Positions 17,815 to 28,324 of a stretch of 64,000 bases of DNA are shown in pieces. Both the position numbers and the translations under genes were made by a program. The notes below the pieces were generated by a model that worked only from the letters and a program-made list of their open reading frames with translations, did not search any database and had not been told where the DNA came from. Numbering within the stretch: position 1 is the first letter of the stretch; each line of letters starts with the position of its first letter. Source of the stretch: Enterococcus larvae (GTDB lineage Bacteria > Bacillota > Bacilli > Lactobacillales > Enterococcaceae); contig NZ_JAEDXU010000001.1 of assembly GCF_017830045.1 (NCBI RefSeq), forward strand, positions 496,001 to 560,000, given 5' to 3'.

Positions 17815-19167
17815 ATGGGCGTTAGAAGCCAACTTGCTATTCTAGCTGGGAAAACCTCGCAATGGGTACTCCAAACCTTTTTCAAGGGCGGAAGCAGTTA
17901 TCCCGGACAGCTGGCATTAAAAATAGACCCTAAAATTTTGGATACACTGGCAAAGGACTATGAGATCGTTGTTGTGACCGGAACAAACGGAAAAACACTG
18001 ACAACGGCGCTTACAGTGAATATATTACGACAAGAATTTGATCACGTATTAACCAACCCTACAGGAGCCAATATGGCACAGGGAATCGTCTCAACCTTCC
18101 TGACAGCGAAACCTAAAAAAGGACAGAAAAAATTTGCAGTATTGGAAATCGATGAAGCAAGCTTGAGTACTGTCACAAAATATGTTAAGCCAAAATTATT
18201 TTTGTTTACCAATATTTTCCGCGATCAGATGGACCGTTATGGAGAAATCTATACCACCTATCGAATGATCGTTGAAGGAGCTTCGGCTTCACCGGAGGCA
18301 ACCATTCTCTGTAATGGTGATTCACCGATTTTCAACTCTGTTGATACAGTAAATCCACGTAAATACTATGGATTCAATCATGAACCGGATCATGAGCAGA
18401 TGGCTCACTACAACACGGACGGCGTTCTTTGTCCTAAATGCCACCATATCCTGCACTATAAAATGATCACTTATGCAAATCTCGGGAAATACTACTGTCC
18501 GAATTGTGATTTCAAACGACCTGAATTAGATGTTCAGCTAACAGAGATGGTGGACATGGATAATGTGTCGGCGAAATTTGTGATTGACGGCGGGACTTAT
18601 GAGATTGCTGTCGGCGGGATGTACAATGTCTATAATGCCCTTGCAGCAACAGCGGTTGCCGAGCATTATGGCGTTTCTTCTGAAAAAATCAAAGCCGGAC
18701 TGAGCTACGATGAAAAGGTATTCGGCAGACAAGAAGTTATTCAAATTGGTGATAAGCGCTGTACACTTGTCCTTGTAAAAAACCCTGTCGGCTTGAATCA
18801 GGTTGTTGACATGATGGGACTTTCTCCATATTCCTTCTCTCTGGTTTCCTTGTTGAATGCCAACTACGCAGATGGCATCGACGTCAGCTGGATTTGGGAT
18901 GGCAATCACGAGGCCTTTGCTGACATGGATATTCCGGCAGTCATTGCCGGCGGTGATCGTCATAAGGATATGGCACTACGTTTGAAGGTTGCCGGTATCC
19001 CTGAGGAAAAACTGACAGAAATTGCAGATCTTGAAGAAGTGATCACAGCAATCAAAGAGCTTCCTACTGAGAATGTCTATATTTTAGCTACTTACACTGC
19101 TGTTTTACAGCTGCGTAAGTCATTGACTGCTCAAGGCTATATCCAAGGAGGAATGAACAGTGTCTAA
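17815..19167 (+). CDS. murT: Lipid II isoglutaminyl synthase, MurT subunit
   Basis: With GatD it amidates the alpha-carboxyl of D-Glu in lipid II to D-isoglutamine, needed for efficient cross-linking. The 450-residue protein has a Mur-ligase central domain with the ATP loop [12 protein letters not shown], a zinc-ribbon insert (CPKC ... CPNC, about 205-235) typical of MurT, and the C-terminal DUF1727 domain. I chose the ATG at 17815 because GGAGGAG lies just before it; an upstream ATG at 17785 includes that site in its reading. It overlaps gatD by 8 bp. Confidence 0.95.
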   Translation: MGVRSQLAILAGKTSQWVLQTFFKGGSSYPGQLALKIDPKILDTLAKDYEIVVVTGTNGKTLTTALTVNILRQEFDHVLTNPTGANMAQGIVSTFLTAKPKKGQKKFAVLEIDEASLSTVTKYVKPKLFLFTNIFRDQMDRYGEIYTTYRMIVEGASASPEATILCNGDSPIFNSVDTVNPRKYYGFNHEPDHEQMAHYNTDGVLCPKCHHILHYKMITYANLGKYYCPNCDFKRPELDVQLTEMVDMDNVSAKFVIDGGTYEIAVGGMYNVYNALAATAVAEHYGVSSEKIKAGLSYDEKVFGRQEVIQIGDKRCTLVLVKNPVGLNQVVDMMGLSPYSFSLVSLLNANYADGIDVSWIWDGNHEAFADMDIPAVIAGGDRHKDMALRLKVAGIPEEKLTEIADLEEVITAIKELPTENVYILATYTAVLQLRKSLTAQGYIQGGMNSV

Positions 19168-19819
19168 AGAATTACGTGTCTGTCACCTTTATGGAAACCT
19201 GCTGAATACGTATGGAGATAATGGAAACCTGCTGATGCTGAAATATCTGGCTGAGCAAAATGGTATTGCTTTCCATTCAGAAATTGTCAGTATCTATGAG
19301 CCCTTCGATCCTGAAAAATATGATCTTGTCTTTTTCGGCGGCGGTCAGGATTTTGAACAGTTGATTGTTTCTCAAGATATCCAATCAAAAAAAGAAGCTC
19401 TTACCAGCTTTATTGAAGATGACGGTGTCATATTAGCAATCTGCGGCGGTTATCAACTACTGGGGCACTATTATATTGGTGCAGATGGTCAGAAAATCAA
19501 AGGAATCAGCGCACTGGATCATTACACGATCAGTCAGGAAAACAATCGTTACATTGGCGATATCGTGATCCATAACGAAGAATTCGATGAAACTTATTAT
19601 GGCTTTGAGAATCACAATGGTCGTACCTTCCTTGGTGAAGGAGAACGTCCTCTCGGAAAAGTTATCGAAGGCCAAGGAAACAACGCCGAAGACGGCTCTG
19701 AAGGTGTGATTTATAAGAATGTATTCGGTTCTTATTTCCATGGTCCGATTCTATCTCGCAATGAAAATCTTGCTATGCGACTAATCAACACCGCACTTGA
19801 AAGAAAATATGGGAAATAA
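19160..19819 (+). CDS. gatD: Lipid II isoglutaminyl synthase, GatD glutaminase subunit
   Basis: A 219-residue class I glutamine amidotransferase-like subunit that supplies ammonia to MurT. The nucleophile C95 lies in [12 protein letters not shown] and the partner histidine H194 in [10 protein letters not shown], matching the C94/H189 pair known from the S. aureus enzyme. Cytosolic, coupled to murT by overlap. Essential in several relatives; no anomalies seen. Confidence 0.95.
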   Translation: MSKELRVCHLYGNLLNTYGDNGNLLMLKYLAEQNGIAFHSEIVSIYEPFDPEKYDLVFFGGGQDFEQLIVSQDIQSKKEALTSFIEDDGVILAICGGYQLLGHYYIGADGQKIKGISALDHYTISQENNRYIGDIVIHNEEFDETYYGFENHNGRTFLGEGERPLGKVIEGQGNNAEDGSEGVIYKNVFGSYFHGPILSRNENLAMRLINTALERKYGK

Positions 19820-19851
19820 AACGAGACAACAGCATCACTGTTTCTCGTTTC
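19820..19851 (+). terminator. Hairpin after gatD
   Basis: AAACGAGACA and TGTTTCTCGTTT arms directly after the stop codon. The T tract is poor, so termination may be partial. Confidence 0.5.
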
Positions 19852-19887
19852 CTCAAAAAAATATACGATATTCTGTAACCATCAGAT

Positions 19888-19954
19888 AAAGGCTGGATGA
19901 AACGACCAATGTTTCATCCAGCCTTTAAGCGCTATGAATGCATTGACAGCGCTT
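19888..19954. terminator. Two adjacent perfect hairpins
   Basis: A 16-bp perfect stem (AAAGGCTGGATGAAAC, 19888-19903, with its complement 19911-19926) is followed at once by AAGCGCT/AGCGCTT (19927-19954). They lie between gatD and the next gene, and the first is a likely terminator. Neither has a long T run. Confidence 0.6.
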
Positions 19955-20016
19955 ATTCTCATTGGTACCCTATATATAACGAATGAGTCTATTACTTTAT
20001 GAGGTGAGGATGAAAA

Positions 20017-20679
20017 ATGTTTGGATGGTTTAAGGAAGAAAAAAGGCGCACTACAAAAAAGAGCATTGAGAAAAATGAAACAGCTGCTACACCCCCGCAA
20101 TTTTACAAAATAGTCCCTCTTACTCCATTTGGTTATAAAACTACTTGGCTTGCTGTTGAATCAGCTTCATCAATAGAAGTCGCTGAGGCAATTATGGCGC
20201 TCGGCTATCGTGATTTTCAAGTTACCGAAAGCTGGAATGGCTGGGTCTTCGTTCAAAATATACTTGATTCTATCGTTGATTTTTCTAAAGTCACAGCGAT
20301 AAATGATGCTGCAGAAGATGCCGCTGCTTATTGGGCGCTCTTGAGAGACAGCAATTGCACGGACGAGAAGAAGCTTACTGTTCTAAAAAAACTCAGTGAG
20401 AATTTCGCCTCTATCTGTTTTTTTGTGAACCATCGAGTATCGGATTGTTATGCGTGGGGCAAATGTGAAGATGGAGAAGTCGTCCGAGCCTTTGAATACA
20501 TCGAGGGATACGGCGTTGTCATCGATCTGGGCGTTCCTACAGAGGAAGAAAACGATCTGGATATCTATTATAGTGAGTATAATTTGCAGAATGAAAATAA
20601 TGAGGAAGATATTGATTCACCAAATGAAAACGATGTTATCGAAATTGCAGAAGCTTGGAGCTGCCTGCCTTCTTCATAA
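20017..20679 (+). CDS. Uncharacterised protein, 220 residues
   Basis: I do not recognise this protein. It opens with a basic stretch (FKEEKRRTTKKSIEK), lacks a signal peptide or membrane segment, and contains aromatic-rich blocks WNGWVFVQN and CYAWGKCEDGEVVRAFEY, followed by GYGVVIDLGVPTEEEN and an acidic tail. The pattern recalls small cytosolic immunity or antitoxin-like proteins, but nothing here proves that and no toxin gene is adjacent. RBS GAGGTGAGG is clear. It stands alone between two hairpin groups. Confidence 0.7.
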   Translation: MFGWFKEEKRRTTKKSIEKNETAATPPQFYKIVPLTPFGYKTTWLAVESASSIEVAEAIMALGYRDFQVTESWNGWVFVQNILDSIVDFSKVTAINDAAEDAAAYWALLRDSNCTDEKKLTVLKKLSENFASICFFVNHRVSDCYAWGKCEDGEVVRAFEYIEGYGVVIDLGVPTEEENDLDIYYSEYNLQNENNEEDIDSPNENDVIEIAEAWSCLPSS

Positions 20680-20683
20680 GAAT

Positions 20684-20733
20684 AGACCATGCAATAAAAC
20701 AAACAGGTTGCTGCTTGTTTTATTGCATGGTCT
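20684..20733. terminator. Bidirectional terminator between convergent genes
   Basis: AGACCATGCAATAAAACAA pairs perfectly with its complement across a 12-base loop, between the orphan gene and manA. Confidence 0.9.
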
Positions 20734-20753
20734 TATATTTTCCATTGAATTCC

Positions 20754-21728
20754 TTACGCTTTTTCCCCAGGCTCTGACGCAATGATTGTCAGGTCCCCTT
20801 CGATACGCCATTTCTCAATATCAGATGGAAGAATGAAGCTGTCACCCTTCTTCAGTTCATAGCTTTCATTTTGAGTTGGGTTTTCCTTCTCGATAACTAG
20901 ACTTCCGGCACCTTCGATCACTGTTGCCAAGGTGTAGGGAGCGCCCTTTTTCAGCTTCAACGTTCCTTTAACCAGCCATTCATATACATTGAAAAACTCT
21001 GTTTTCAGATAAGTCACCACGGCTGATTGCCCTTGATTCTGCTGTTGGATCTGCAGCGTCGGTGCCTTCGCAGGAACAGTTGTCACATCAATCGACTGTT
21101 GCAAATGCAGCTCTCTTGGGTTGCCGCTGTCATCTGTCCGATCATAGTCATAGACTCTATAGGTTGTGTCACTGCTTTGCTGTGTTTCCAAAATCATGAT
21201 CCCTTTGCCGATAGCATGGATCGTGCCGCTTGGTACATAGAAAAAGTCGCCTTTTTTGACTGGAACTTTTGTCAGCAAATCATCCCATTTTCCTTCATGG
21301 ATCATTTCTGCCAACTCTTCACGTGTCTTCGCATGATGCCCATAAATGATCGATGCACCAGGTTCAGCGTCGATGATATACCAACACTCTGTCTTGCCAA
21401 GCTCACCTTCATGCTTCAATCCATATGTGTCGTCCGGATGAACCTGAACAGAAAGATCATCCTCTGCATCAAGTATTTTTATCAGTAGAGGAAAAACATC
21501 GCCGGAAGCATTCCCAAACAGCTCTCTATGGTCTTGCCAAAGCTCATCCAGCTTCTTACCGGCGAACTCACCGTTGATCACAGTTCCTACACCATGAGGA
21601 TGAGCGCTGATCGCCCAGTCTTCACCAATTCGGTCACTCGGTAAATCAAAACCGAAAACAGTATGCAGGCGATTTCCACCCCAGATTTTTTCTTGAAAAA
21701 CAGGTTTTAAAAACAATGGTTGATTCAT
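20754..21728 (-). CDS. manA: Mannose-6-phosphate isomerase, class I
   Basis: Zinc enzyme interconverting mannose-6-P and fructose-6-P. The 324-residue Bacillus-type short form has PVFQEKIWGGNRL, the metal-binding VQVHPDD, the GTIHAIG segment and a C-terminal cupin part (KGDSFILPSD). I placed the start at 21728, where GGAGGAG lies 11 bp upstream; a longer in-frame reading starts inside the neighbouring gene. It follows the serine hydrolase gene by 43 bp. Confidence 0.94.
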   Translation of the reverse strand: MNQPLFLKPVFQEKIWGGNRLHTVFGFDLPSDRIGEDWAISAHPHGVGTVINGEFAGKKLDELWQDHRELFGNASGDVFPLLIKILDAEDDLSVQVHPDDTYGLKHEGELGKTECWYIIDAEPGASIIYGHHAKTREELAEMIHEGKWDDLLTKVPVKKGDFFYVPSGTIHAIGKGIMILETQQSSDTTYRVYDYDRTDDSGNPRELHLQQSIDVTTVPAKAPTLQIQQQNQGQSAVVTYLKTEFFNVYEWLVKGTLKLKKGAPYTLATVIEGAGSLVIEKENPTQNESYELKKGDSFILPSDIEKWRIEGDLTIIASEPGEKA

Positions 21729-21771
21729 ATTGATTTTTACTCCTCCGCAGTTCTTTTTTTTATCAGTTTTG

Positions 21772-22797
21772 TTACACATGGGCAGTCTTTTCCTTTTCTT
21801 CAAGGTAAAGCTGAATGAGCTGATTTCTCTTTTCTATATACTCTGCCCGCTTATCTACAGGATGAACTCTGTTAGACAAAAAGATGAATGCTTCCTGTGA
21901 TAAAATATCCATTAAAATAAATGTTCCAGTATAGCCTGTATGAAACAGGTACATGGTTCCATCAGTGCCCTTTTTTAAATCCCAGCCAAGAGAGCGGGGA
22001 TGATTTTCTGCAAAGGAATGATCCTTCAGCAGCTCAAGAATCGTTGCTTCCTGCAAAAATTGGAGACCATCATAAATTCCTTTGTTCAGATACATAGTTA
22101 CAAATTTCTCTAGATCTGTCAAGTTGGTAAATAATCCAGCATTTCCAGCACGCTCAGCAAGCACAAAGGCTTTGGGATCATGAGTCTGCCCTCTGATCAA
22201 TCCTCTAGCAGGATGCACCTCTGTCGGTACTGTTTTAGATGGATCATCAGGAAGAAAACAGCTGCTTGTCATTTGAAGAGGTATCAGTACTCTCTCTTGG
22301 AAAATCGCAACAGCAGGCTTTTGTAATATCTCCTCCAGCATCAAGCCTAGTAAGATCGTTCCAGTATCTGTATATTTAGATACTTTCCCCAGCTGTTCTC
22401 CAGACCTGACCTGATTGTAGGCAGTAATCAGCTCTTCCTGTGACAAAGAATCTCTGTTTTCAATATACGTATTGATATCTCCTGTGTGTGTTAATAAATG
22501 CCGGATTGTAATCGTTGGGTCACCGAATACTGGATAATATTCCTTGATAGGATTATCCAATTGAACCAAGCCTTCTTCCATCAATTGAAGAACGACAGTT
22601 GTTGTGCAAATGACCTTCGTCAATGAAGCAACATCAAAGAGCAGCTGATTCGTCAGCTGCTCTTTTTCCGGAAAAATCTGTGCCAAACCTTTTGTTTCAG
22701 CTTCTCCTACACCATTTTTCAAAAAGGAAAAGGACACACCAGGAAATACATTTTCTTTCAAGTAAACGTCAATCAACTGCTTCGTTTTTTCATACAT
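21772..22797 (-). CDS. Serine hydrolase of the class C beta-lactamase/PBP4* fold (paralogue)
   Basis: A 341-residue relative of the protein encoded at 1438-2418; both share the LLxDxASLTKVIxTTT block around the catalytic Ser-Lys, a conserved HPARGLIRGQTHDPKAF-like segment, and the final HTGYTGT. No signal peptide is visible. The start at 22797 follows GAGGTC by 7 bp; upstream in-frame codons overlap the VOC gene. It lies between the VOC gene and manA, probably in one transcript. The substrate is unknown; a peptidoglycan fragment or ester is plausible. Confidence 0.85.
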   Translation of the reverse strand: MYEKTKQLIDVYLKENVFPGVSFSFLKNGVGEAETKGLAQIFPEKEQLTNQLLFDVASLTKVICTTTVVLQLMEEGLVQLDNPIKEYYPVFGDPTITIRHLLTHTGDINTYIENRDSLSQEELITAYNQVRSGEQLGKVSKYTDTGTILLGLMLEEILQKPAVAIFQERVLIPLQMTSSCFLPDDPSKTVPTEVHPARGLIRGQTHDPKAFVLAERAGNAGLFTNLTDLEKFVTMYLNKGIYDGLQFLQEATILELLKDHSFAENHPRSLGWDLKKGTDGTMYLFHTGYTGTFILMDILSQEAFIFLSNRVHPVDKRAEYIEKRNQLIQLYLEEKEKTAHV

Positions 22798-22808
22798 TCT
22801 GTTTGACC

Positions 22809-23579
22809 TCAAACTTTGCTTTTTGTGAACCACCATTCGATTCCATTGATATCAAAAACAGTCAAAATCGACCGCTTGTTATCAATGAAGAAGTCTTGTT
22901 TCTTCTGCTCCAAGTGATACATCAATTTTTCGATTTCTTCTTTTCCATCTAAATCAACAACGAAAAAATTCCAGCCCAGATCAGCTCTGCCCTCCAAAGG
23001 CTCATTTTCCAACAGCTGAAATACAACGTTTTGACTACCTAAGCTTAACATTTTTTCTCCAATGTCCTTCAGTCCCAGAACCTCTTCATAAAACGTTTTA
23101 CTTAGCTGAGCATCCACGGTATTTAGGCTGACTTGAACAACATTCCCTGTCTCCTCTTCCTCCTGGAATGCAAGAATCTCTTGCTGCTCCTCACTCGCAT
23201 CTGCTGCTTCCTTTAGAAAATAAAATTCGATCTCGTTCATTTCAGGATCAGTGATGAAGATACTTTTCTGTTTCTCATCTTCCATACTTTTTTCGATGGG
23301 GTAACCATGCTCAGAAAAACGCTGCACGATCGCCAGCCACTCTTCTTCAGAATATATATGGACAGAAAAATGGACGTTTGAATGAGTAAACGTCTCTGCC
23401 TCTTCTAAAATCAATACCTGTGTTTTTTCTTTACTTGATCCAAAAATCGATAATCCGTTCTCTTCGCTTTTCAGAGTCAATCCAACAATATTTTTATAAA
23501 AATCGACCATCTTATAATTATCATTGATCCTAAATGCAATCGTCTTCAAAGAGGCATTGTCCGCTAATTGATAGTCCAA
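22809..23579 (-). CDS. Two-domain VOC (glyoxalase/extradiol dioxygenase-like) protein
   Basis: A 256-residue protein with two vicinal-oxygen-chelate repeats: residues about 8-120 (IAFRINDNYKMVDFYKNIVGL) and about 147-254 (VQVSLNTVDAQLSKTFYEEVLGL). This matches CatE-type proteins annotated as catechol-2,3-dioxygenase-like, though metal ligands are not all evident and the activity is uncertain. The start is TTG at 23579 with AAGGAGGAGG ahead, the only well-placed choice. It leads the hydrolase-manA group. Confidence 0.8.
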   Translation of the reverse strand: MDYQLADNASLKTIAFRINDNYKMVDFYKNIVGLTLKSEENGLSIFGSSKEKTQVLILEEAETFTHSNVHFSVHIYSEEEWLAIVQRFSEHGYPIEKSMEDEKQKSIFITDPEMNEIEFYFLKEAADASEEQQEILAFQEEEETGNVVQVSLNTVDAQLSKTFYEEVLGLKDIGEKMLSLGSQNVVFQLLENEPLEGRADLGWNFFVVDLDGKEEIEKLMYHLEQKKQDFFIDNKRSILTVFDINGIEWWFTKSKV

Positions 23580-24075
23580 AACAAATCCTCCTCCTTTCGC
23601 TCTGATATTCTATTCTATTGTATCATTTGTGCCAAATTCAGCAACTAATATAGTTTAAATCCCGCCTCTTTTTTCCAGCTAGACCAATCTCGTTATTCAC
23701 ACCAAAAGCTGATACGTTCAAAGTGTTAATGATATCGCTATATTTTCAGATCGACAACTTATACTGGTCAAAGAAAATGAGGAGGAAACAGTAATCTATT
23801 CGAAAACTGTTCTCTCCTCTAAATGCAGATTCATTTTTCATATCCAACTTTCAGATGTACATATTGCCACATTCAGCAATTGGCCCACCTAAAACCGAAC
23901 GCATTGCTTTCTCCAATATACACACGAAACTCAGTCGTATACAGCCTTTCAATCCTCAGTCATCTTCCTCTTTTCATTAGAGCAATTTCTCCTTATTCAC
24001 CAGCCACTGCTATCAGCTGAATTTCTCGTTAATTTCCACACAACCTGTCTATAAAAAACTTTCCATTCATGCGAC
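23580..24075. other. Non-coding interval with one hairpin
   Basis: No supported gene in about 500 bp. A stem GAGGAGGAAACAGT / ACTGTTCTCTCCTC (about 23780-23820) may act as terminator for the minus-strand HAD gene at 24076, although about 250 bp separate them. Otherwise I see nothing. Confidence 0.5.
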
Positions 24076-24732
24076 TTAAGTCAATTGCTTTACACGTTCA
24101 ATACTGACCTCTTGGAAATCATGGATCACTTCATCTGCAGCAGACAAATCCTGTGCAGGATACTCTGGATTTTCAAAGCCGATGCAGTACATTTCAGCTG
24201 CCTTGGCTGCACGACTGCCGTTTCTTGTGTCTTCAAAAACCAGACAATCCTTTGGATTAATTTCCAAAAGCGCTGCAGCTCGTAAAAAAACATCTGGTGC
24301 CGGTTTAGAATGAGCCACTTCTTCTCCACTGACAAGAATATCAAAAAATTTAGCAATATCTAACGCGTTCATCGCGCGTTCAATCTCCACCTTTGGCGAA
24401 GAAGAGGCCACTGCTAATTTGAAGCCTGCTTCTGATAGTCTTTGTACCACCTGTACCGCGTGAGGAATTGCCTTTATCCCATCCCTCTCGATCATTTCTT
24501 CTCTTCGTTGATTCATCTCTTCAATGTAATCACCTACTGACAAAGGCAGCCCTAGCTCCTCCTTCATCTTTGACCACATGAACTCGAAGGTTGTCCCCAT
24601 GAACTGATACTGATAACTGACATCCTTTTCATAGCCTGCATCTTTGAGCAGTGCTGTTTTCGACTCCAAAAAAGTATATTCCGAATCCACCAGAACACCA
24701 TCCATATCAAAAATAACTGCTTTCATACTCAT
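24076..24732 (-). CDS. HAD phosphatase, beta-phosphoglucomutase-like
   Basis: A 218-residue HAD subfamily IA protein. Motif I is FDMDGVLVDSE (8-18), motif II is VASSSPK (near 110) and motif III/IV is KPAPDVFLRAA followed by LVFEDTRNG. The cap domain is helical. It likely dephosphorylates or isomerises a sugar phosphate. Two start codons (24732 and 24726) both fit the AAGGTGAAGGTGG ribosome site. No clear operon partner. Confidence 0.88.
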   Translation of the reverse strand: MSMKAVIFDMDGVLVDSEYTFLESKTALLKDAGYEKDVSYQYQFMGTTFEFMWSKMKEELGLPLSVGDYIEEMNQRREEMIERDGIKAIPHAVQVVQRLSEAGFKLAVASSSPKVEIERAMNALDIAKFFDILVSGEEVAHSKPAPDVFLRAAALLEINPKDCLVFEDTRNGSRAAKAAEMYCIGFENPEYPAQDLSAADEVIHDFQEVSIERVKQLT

Positions 24733-24880
24733 CCACCTTCACCTTTCGCATTTAGGACTTTCTAATCTCACCCTAAATTCTGAACCATTCACTGCCGAAA
24801 GTAAATAGTATTTGATAAAAACTATATTTTTCAGACTAATTCAGTGTAAGCGGCTGCTTCAGATAGCTTTTCTTCATCTC

Positions 24881-25456
24881 TTATTTTTCATAAATACTGA
24901 TGATCTGTTTCAGCTCAGTTACTGTCGTTTGAATGTTCTGATCGCCATCGATGATATAAAGATTATCATATACTTGAAGTGCTTTTTTTATCTCCATATC
25001 CTTTTCATAGATGGCACTTCTTTTCTTTATCGACTCCTCAGACTCATTTCTCTTTTTCAGCCGTTTTAGTATGTTTTTCTTTGATACATCTAAGAATACA
25101 GGGATGACCTGTTCTCCAAGTTCCGCCCTAAGTGTCTGAAACCCCTTCAAGGTCAATACGTTATAAACGACATGCTTCTTTGCCTTTCGGAGGATTTCTT
25201 CTCGACCGACGCCATAATAATTACCGTCGTACAGATCATATTCAATCAGCTGGTTTCCCTCGATCAACTTCTCGAACTGCTGCTGATTTATAAAGTAGTA
25301 ATCGATCCCCTCTTCTTCACGCCACCGTTTCTTTCTAGTCGTGAAGGAAACGATTTTCGCTTCTTTAGGGAATGCCAGCTCAGTTATTTTTGTCTTTCCA
25401 GAACCACTGGCACCCATGATGATAAATATTGGGTAAGTGATCTTTTTTTCTGTCAT
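24881..25456 (-). CDS. Guanylate-kinase-like P-loop protein
   Basis: A 191-residue protein with Walker A GASGSGKT (about 15-22) and a guanylate-kinase layout: SFTTRKKRWREEEGIDYYF, then YDGNYYGVGREEI, then LDVSKKNILKRLKKR. It differs from housekeeping Gmk (no SVTTRAPRPGE block), so it is a divergent paralogue whose nucleotide substrate is uncertain. RBS GGAGGAG is good. It stands alone on the minus strand beside an HAD gene. Confidence 0.75.
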   Translation of the reverse strand: MTEKKITYPIFIIMGASGSGKTKITELAFPKEAKIVSFTTRKKRWREEEGIDYYFINQQQFEKLIEGNQLIEYDLYDGNYYGVGREEILRKAKKHVVYNVLTLKGFQTLRAELGEQVIPVFLDVSKKNILKRLKKRNESEESIKKRSAIYEKDMEIKKALQVYDNLYIIDGDQNIQTTVTELKQIISIYEK

Positions 25457-26581
<1,125 letters not shown>

Positions 26582-26590
26582 AAAGCTCAA

Positions 26591-26768
26591 AAATAAGAGA
26601 GTGGGACAATAATCTGTTGCCACTCTTTTCCATACCCTAAATCCGAGTAAACGGCGAGTCAGAAGTAGCTCCTACGACAATAAGCCGGAATTCAACAAAA
26701 ATTTGTGAAACAATTTTCGTGAATTCCGGCTTATTGCTTGTAGCTAAACACTTCTGTCTCAGCCTCTT
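26591..26768. repeat. 178-bp hairpin repeat (EFAR-like), copy A
   Basis: Identical to 51884-52061 at all but two positions (near 26650 and 26689). It folds as two stems: AGAGTGG/CCACTCT near the left end, and a long arm CAATAAGCCGGAATTCA / TGAATTCCGGCTTATTG extended by AGAAGTAGCT / AGCT-AAC-ACTTCT. The ends pair imperfectly (AAGAG...CTCTT), and A/T tracts flank it. It lies between the convergent azoR and AI-2E transporter genes. Confidence 0.92.
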
Positions 26769-26778
26769 CTTTTTTTAG

Positions 26779-27957
26779 TTAAGTTTTCATATCGTTTTGC
26801 TCTTCATCATCTTCATAATAAAGAGTGGAAACTTCTTTATACCATTCAAATACATTTTTGATGATCACCTTAGCTGCAGCATAAACCGGAATCCCCAGAA
26901 TCACTCCTGCAATTCCAAACAGCTTGCCTGAAGTCAAAAGAACAAGTAAGATCGTTACTGGATGAACATCCAGTTGACTGCCTAGAACAAGCGGAGAAAC
27001 TACTCGTCCTTCAATTGTCTGCTCTATAATGAACACGATCAAGACCTGAATCAAAAGAACAGGACCTCCTACAATGCCCAGAAAGACCGCCGGAATCATT
27101 GCAAGAAACGAACCTAGATACGGAATCAGATTCAAAAACCCGGCAATGATCCCTAAGGTGATTGAATATTCCAAGCCAATGACAGAAAAACCAATCACAA
27201 ACATCACTGCCACTGCAAACGCTACTGTCAACTGACCTCTGATATAAGAAGAAACCTGCTCATTCATTTCAGACAATACTTTCAATGTCGGACGACGCAT
27301 CTTATTCGGTAAGAACTTAATATAAAACGGCGCCAGCTTCTTCCCATCCTTCAGCAAGTAAAACAAGATAAAAGGCATTGTAAAAACTGCTACTACAACA
27401 GAGGCAACCGCTCCAAAAAAGCTTCCCAAACCTTGCACAGTTGACGTTGATACATTTTTAAGAATATCTCCTAAAGAATTGGTCAGCTTCTCTCCCATAT
27501 CCTCTAACGGCTCCCTCAGTTGTCCAAATAAAGGATCGCTTAATATTTCCTGTGTCTTACTATCGATCGTGTCGATGTACTTAGGAAAATTATTGGCAAA
27601 GCTCAATACCTGACTTCGAATTTCAGGTACGATCACGACAACGCCCCAAACAATCAAGGCAACGACGACGACGAACAAGCCGATAATACTCCAAGCTCTC
27701 GGCACTTTCTTCTTTTCAAGATAATCAACAATCGGATTCAATAGATAATAAAGAATTCCCGACATAATGATTGGAAGACCCACAACACCAATGAACTGCC
27801 ACACAGGTGTAAACAAATGAGAAACCTTTGTAAAAATCAAAAGAATCAATAACACCAGCAATACGATCAAAAGCGCGGTCACCACTTGATTGTTCAAAAA
27901 CCAACGCCAAAACCAGGAAAGCCGACTTTCTTTTTTCTCTTGTTGCTTTTCTGACAT
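26779..27957 (-). CDS. AI-2E family transporter (YdiK/TqsA type)
   Basis: A 392-residue membrane protein of PF01594 with two N-terminal hydrophobic segments, a soluble helical insert (residues about 110-160, IRSQVLSFANNFPKYIDTI), and further membrane segments including GFLNLIPYLGSFLAMIPA and a conserved EGRVVSPLVLGSQLDVHP. The C-terminus is acidic. Family members have been tied to AI-2 or Na+/H+ export; the substrate here is open. It follows the orphan EIIA gene by 13 bp. Confidence 0.88.
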   Translation of the reverse strand: MSEKQQEKKESRLSWFWRWFLNNQVVTALLIVLLVLLILLIFTKVSHLFTPVWQFIGVVGLPIIMSGILYYLLNPIVDYLEKKKVPRAWSIIGLFVVVVALIVWGVVVIVPEIRSQVLSFANNFPKYIDTIDSKTQEILSDPLFGQLREPLEDMGEKLTNSLGDILKNVSTSTVQGLGSFFGAVASVVVAVFTMPFILFYLLKDGKKLAPFYIKFLPNKMRRPTLKVLSEMNEQVSSYIRGQLTVAFAVAVMFVIGFSVIGLEYSITLGIIAGFLNLIPYLGSFLAMIPAVFLGIVGGPVLLIQVLIVFIIEQTIEGRVVSPLVLGSQLDVHPVTILLVLLTSGKLFGIAGVILGIPVYAAAKVIIKNVFEWYKEVSTLYYEDDEEQNDMKT

Positions 27958-27970
27958 CCTACCACGCTCC

Positions 27971-28324
27971 TTAGCTTATATATTCGATAACTGAACCTAC
28001 TTTAACAGTCGGCACAGTTGTCGGCGATAAATAAATGCCGTTCACTACAGCATCCTCTTCGGGAACCTCTGAAAAAACAAGCGTCACATGGGAAATACTA
28101 TTTAGATTAGCGTTGGCAAAAGACCCAACGTGTTCAACGCTGTAAACTATCTCGTCGATCTTCAGTTGATCGCCTACCTTTACATCCAGTTCACCTGACT
28201 CTTCAAATTTCTGAATCACAGAATACTCCTTCAGGCTGTCTGTTGCTCTCTCACCAAAAAGAATGATCATCGGCTCTTTTCCATCAAGAGCGTGTTCGCC
28301 AATTTCAGTTACCGTTGCTTTCAT
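27971..28324 (-). CDS. Orphan PTS glucitol/sorbitol-type EIIA domain protein
   Basis: A 117-residue protein matching the EIIA-Gut family: MIILFGERATDSLKEYSVIQKF then GDQLKIDEIVYSVEHVGSFANANLNSISHVTLVF. The expected histidine region is not obvious, so phosphotransfer ability is uncertain. No EIIB, EIIC or sorbitol dehydrogenase is nearby. The ATG at 28324 follows GAGGAGG by 8 bp. Pairing with an AI-2E type transporter suggests an orphan regulatory role, which is inference. Confidence 0.75.
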   Translation of the reverse strand: MKATVTEIGEHALDGKEPMIILFGERATDSLKEYSVIQKFEESGELDVKVGDQLKIDEIVYSVEHVGSFANANLNSISHVTLVFSEVPEEDAVVNGIYLSPTTVPTVKVGSVIEYIS

